Assembly (NCBI GenBank): GCA_964567085.1
Contig: CAZMKU010000036.1
Coordinates: 1-14,600 of the forward strand
Reading direction: 5' to 3'
DNA from: SVTX01 sp964567085
GTDB lineage: Bacteria; Bacillota; Clostridia; Oscillospirales; CAG-272
Length of the DNA stretch: 14,600 nucleotides
Numbering within the stretch: the stretch's first letter is position 1; each line of letters opens with the position of its first letter. Below are positions 12,689-14,600 of this stretch, piece after piece. The notes beneath the pieces were generated by a model that had not been told where the DNA came from, did no database searches, and worked only from the letters and a program-made list of their open reading frames with translations. Both the position numbers and the translations under genes were made by a program.

Positions 12689-14600
12689 ATGACTCCGATG
12701 ATGGAGCAATATTTTGAAGTTAAAAATAATTATAAGGACTGTCTGCTTTTTTACCGTCTCGGTGACTTCTACGAGATGTTCTTTGACGATGCAATTGTAG
12801 CGTCAAGAGAGCTTGAGCTGACGCTTACGGGCAGAGACTGCGGCGAGGCGGAGAGAGCGCCCATGTGCGGCGTTCCTTTCCATTCGGTTGATACCTACAT
12901 AGGCAGACTTATCGAAAAGGGATATAAGATAGCTATCTGCGAGCAGATGGAGGATCCCGCGCTCGCAAAGGGACTTGTAAAGCGCGACGTTACCAGAATT
13001 ATCTCCAAGGGAACTCTTATCGAGTCCAATCTTCTGACTGATAAAAAGAATAATTTTCTTTCTGCCGTTTACGTTGGCGAATACGATATAGGCGTTTGCT
13101 TTTGTGATATTTCAACGGCAGAGGTGTTCGCGACGTCCTTCTCGGGCGCTGAAGCCGAGAGCGCGCTCGTAAACGAGCTTGCGGCTTATTCTCCCGTTGA
13201 GATAGTAATAAATCTTGCCAAGGGCAAAACTCCCGAGATAACGGACTTTGCGCTCGGCAGACTCGGAGCGGCATTTATTGACAATCAGCCCTCGAGATTT
13301 GAGTATTCTCGCAGCTTGGAGCTTGCAAAGAAGCATTTTTCGGACACAGCAAAGGAAAATGACCTTGACGACAGAGCGGTCGTGTCTGCTATCGGCGGTC
13401 TTCTTGACTATATTTACGAAACGCAGAAAAAGGACGTTTCCTATATAAATAAGCTGACGGTATACACGGGCGGAGCGTATATGCAGATGGACGCGAATAC
13501 AAGACGAAACCTCGAGCTTTGCGAGTCCATGAGATCCAAGGATAAGAAGGGAACTCTGCTCTGGGTGCTTGACAAGACAAAGAGCGCTATGGGCGGCAGA
13601 CTCATCCGCAAGTGGATAGAGCGCCCGCTTATCTCTGCGGCGGAGATCAAGCTTCGTCAGGGCGCGGTCGAGGAGCTTTATAATAACTTTATGCTCCGCG
13701 AGGAAATGGGCGAGATCTTCTCGAACGTGCTCGACTTAGAGCGTCTTATTACGAGAATAGTTTACGGCACTGCAAACGCCAAGGATCTGCGCGCAGTTGC
13801 AAATACGATCAAGGTTCTCCCCGAGCTTCGCAGACTTATCGAGGGCTGCCGTAGTGAAGAAATGTTCCGACTTTACCGCGAGCTTGACACTCTTGAGGAC
13901 ATCTTTGAGCTTATTGATACGGCAATCGTGGACGAGCCTCCTTTCTCCGTTCGCGAGGGTGGAATGATACGCGACGGCTATAACGCCCAGGTTGACGAAT
14001 TCAGAGTTGCGGTGTTCCACGGCGACGAATGGAGAGCGAGAATACTTGAAGCGGAAAAGGAAGCGACGGGTATCAAGAACCTCAAGATCGGCTACAACAA
14101 GGTGTTCGGCTACTATATCGAGGTAACGAAATCACAGATAGAGCTCGCTCCCGCAAGATACATAAGAAAGCAGACGCTTTCAAACTGCGAGAGATATATT
14201 ACCGAGGAGCTAAAGGATATGGAATCCACTATTCTCGGCGCGTCGGACAAGCTCGCATCGCTTGAATACGAGCTTTTCTCTGAAATAAGAAACAAGGTTG
14301 CGGAGAACAGCGCGAGAATTCAGAGCGCGGCGGCAATAATTGCGGCGGCTGACGTTTATCTCTCGCTTGCAAACGTTGCGGCGAAGAACAGGTACGTGCG
14401 CCCCGAGATAAATTCGGGACCCGAGATAGAGATCAAGGACGGACGGCACCCCGTAGTTGAGCAGTTCGTTCGCGACACGTATTTCGTTCCTAACGATACG
14501 AAGCTCAATCTTACGGATACAAGACTTATGCTTATCACAGGTCCCAATATGGCGGGTAAATCCACGTATATGCGACAGGTGGCGCTCATCGTTCTTATGG
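12689..14600 (+). CDS. mutS: DNA mismatch repair protein MutS (partial, runs off edge)
   Basis: The first 637 codons of MutS, which binds mismatched or unpaired bases and recruits MutL. The start MTPMMEQYFEVK is typical; GGGG at 12676-12679 lies nine bases before ATG. The mismatch-recognition motif Phe-Tyr-Glu is at residues 27-29 (LGDFYEMF). Domain order follows the family: mismatch-binding (about 1-110), connector, lever/clamp, then the ATPase. The Walker A motif GPNMAGKST is at 618-626 in the same frame as the start. I checked the frame in detail only over the first part and around Walker A. The remaining 230 or so residues, including Walker B and the C-terminal dimerisation part, lie beyond the window. 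It is third in the operon; mutL would be expected next. Confidence 0.96.
   Translation, partial: MTPMMEQYFEVKNNYKDCLLFYRLGDFYEMFFDDAIVASRELELTLTGRDCGEAERAPMCGVPFHSVDTYIGRLIEKGYKIAICEQMEDPALAKGLVKRDVTRIISKGTLIESNLLTDKKNNFLSAVYVGEYDIGVCFCDISTAEVFATSFSGAEAESALVNELAAYSPVEIVINLAKGKTPEITDFALGRLGAAFIDNQPSRFEYSRSLELAKKHFSDTAKENDLDDRAVVSAIGGLLDYIYETQKKDVSYINKLTVYTGGAYMQMDANTRRNLELCESMRSKDKKGTLLWVLDKTKSAMGGRLIRKWIERPLISAAEIKLRQGAVEELYNNFMLREEMGEIFSNVLDLERLITRIVYGTANAKDLRAVANTIKVLPELRRLIEGCRSEEMFRLYRELDTLEDIFELIDTAIVDEPPFSVREGGMIRDGYNAQVDEFRVAVFHGDEWRARILEAEKEATGIKNLKIGYNKVFGYYIEVTKSQIELAPARYIRKQTLSNCERYITEELKDMESTILGASDKLASLEYELFSEIRNKVAENSARIQSAAAIIAAADVYLSLANVAAKNRYVRPEINSGPEIEIKDGRHPVVEQFVRDTYFVPNDTKLNLTDTRLMLITGPNMAGKSTYMRQVALIVLM

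Noticed and set aside
1..14600. CRISPR array, prophage or toxin-antitoxin pair
   Set aside because: No regularly spaced short repeats, phage structural genes or paired small toxin/antitoxin frames were seen.

Overview
The window looks like chromosome from a gut-type Firmicute of the class Clostridia. Evidence: strong AGGAGG-type ribosome binding sites, near-consensus sigma-A promoters (TTGACA/TTGATA, 17-18 bp, TATAAT), a miaB - YlbF/YmcA-family - mutS gene order reminiscent of Bacillus subtilis, and families typical of clostridia (VTC/DUF4956/Cthe_2159-type lipoprotein, MepA-like MATE pump, flavin-Rieske oxidoreductase). Base composition is moderate (roughly half G+C by eye) with AT-rich intergenic regions and one visibly AT-rich gene. 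No species can be named from the sequence alone.

Layout. 1-400: no convincing protein gene; two divergent promoters, one of them a perfect TTGACA-N17-TATAAT reading left into a GC-rich ~190-nt segment (candidate non-coding RNA). 401-742 (+): small membrane protein, possibly the remains of a larger one, followed by a strong hairpin terminator. 1002-2387 (-): MATE efflux pump with its own promoter. 2475-9228 is a long minus-strand block. Read in the direction of transcription it runs: VTC-domain polymerase, DUF4956 membrane protein, Cthe_2159-like surface lipoprotein; then a new promoter, response regulator, histidine kinase, AT-rich acyltransferase, a leftover copy of a histidine-kinase C-terminus, and a terminator. 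9376-10671 (+): FAD oxidoreductase with a C-terminal Rieske domain. 10726-14600 (+): promoter, miaB, YlbF-family protein with a Cys-rich tail, and mutS running off the right edge.

How it fits together. The VTC, DUF4956 and lipoprotein genes are tightly packed (17-bp overlap, then an 18-bp gap). They form a conserved but functionally unresolved surface module: a cytosolic phosphate-polymer synthase-like enzyme, a small membrane partner and an exported beta-helix binding protein. The adjacent two-component system has its own promoter 17 bp past the lipoprotein stop codon and is a natural candidate regulator. The acyltransferase behind the kinase sits between two copies of the kinase's 3' end (51 identical bases), which looks like an insertion or recombination scar. 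The right-hand operon is housekeeping: tRNA thiomethylation, a YlbF/YmcA-type factor and mismatch repair.

The best leads are the direct-repeat-flanked acyltransferase, the VTC-DUF4956-lipoprotein module next to a two-component system, and the consensus promoter firing into a GC-rich non-coding stretch at the left edge.
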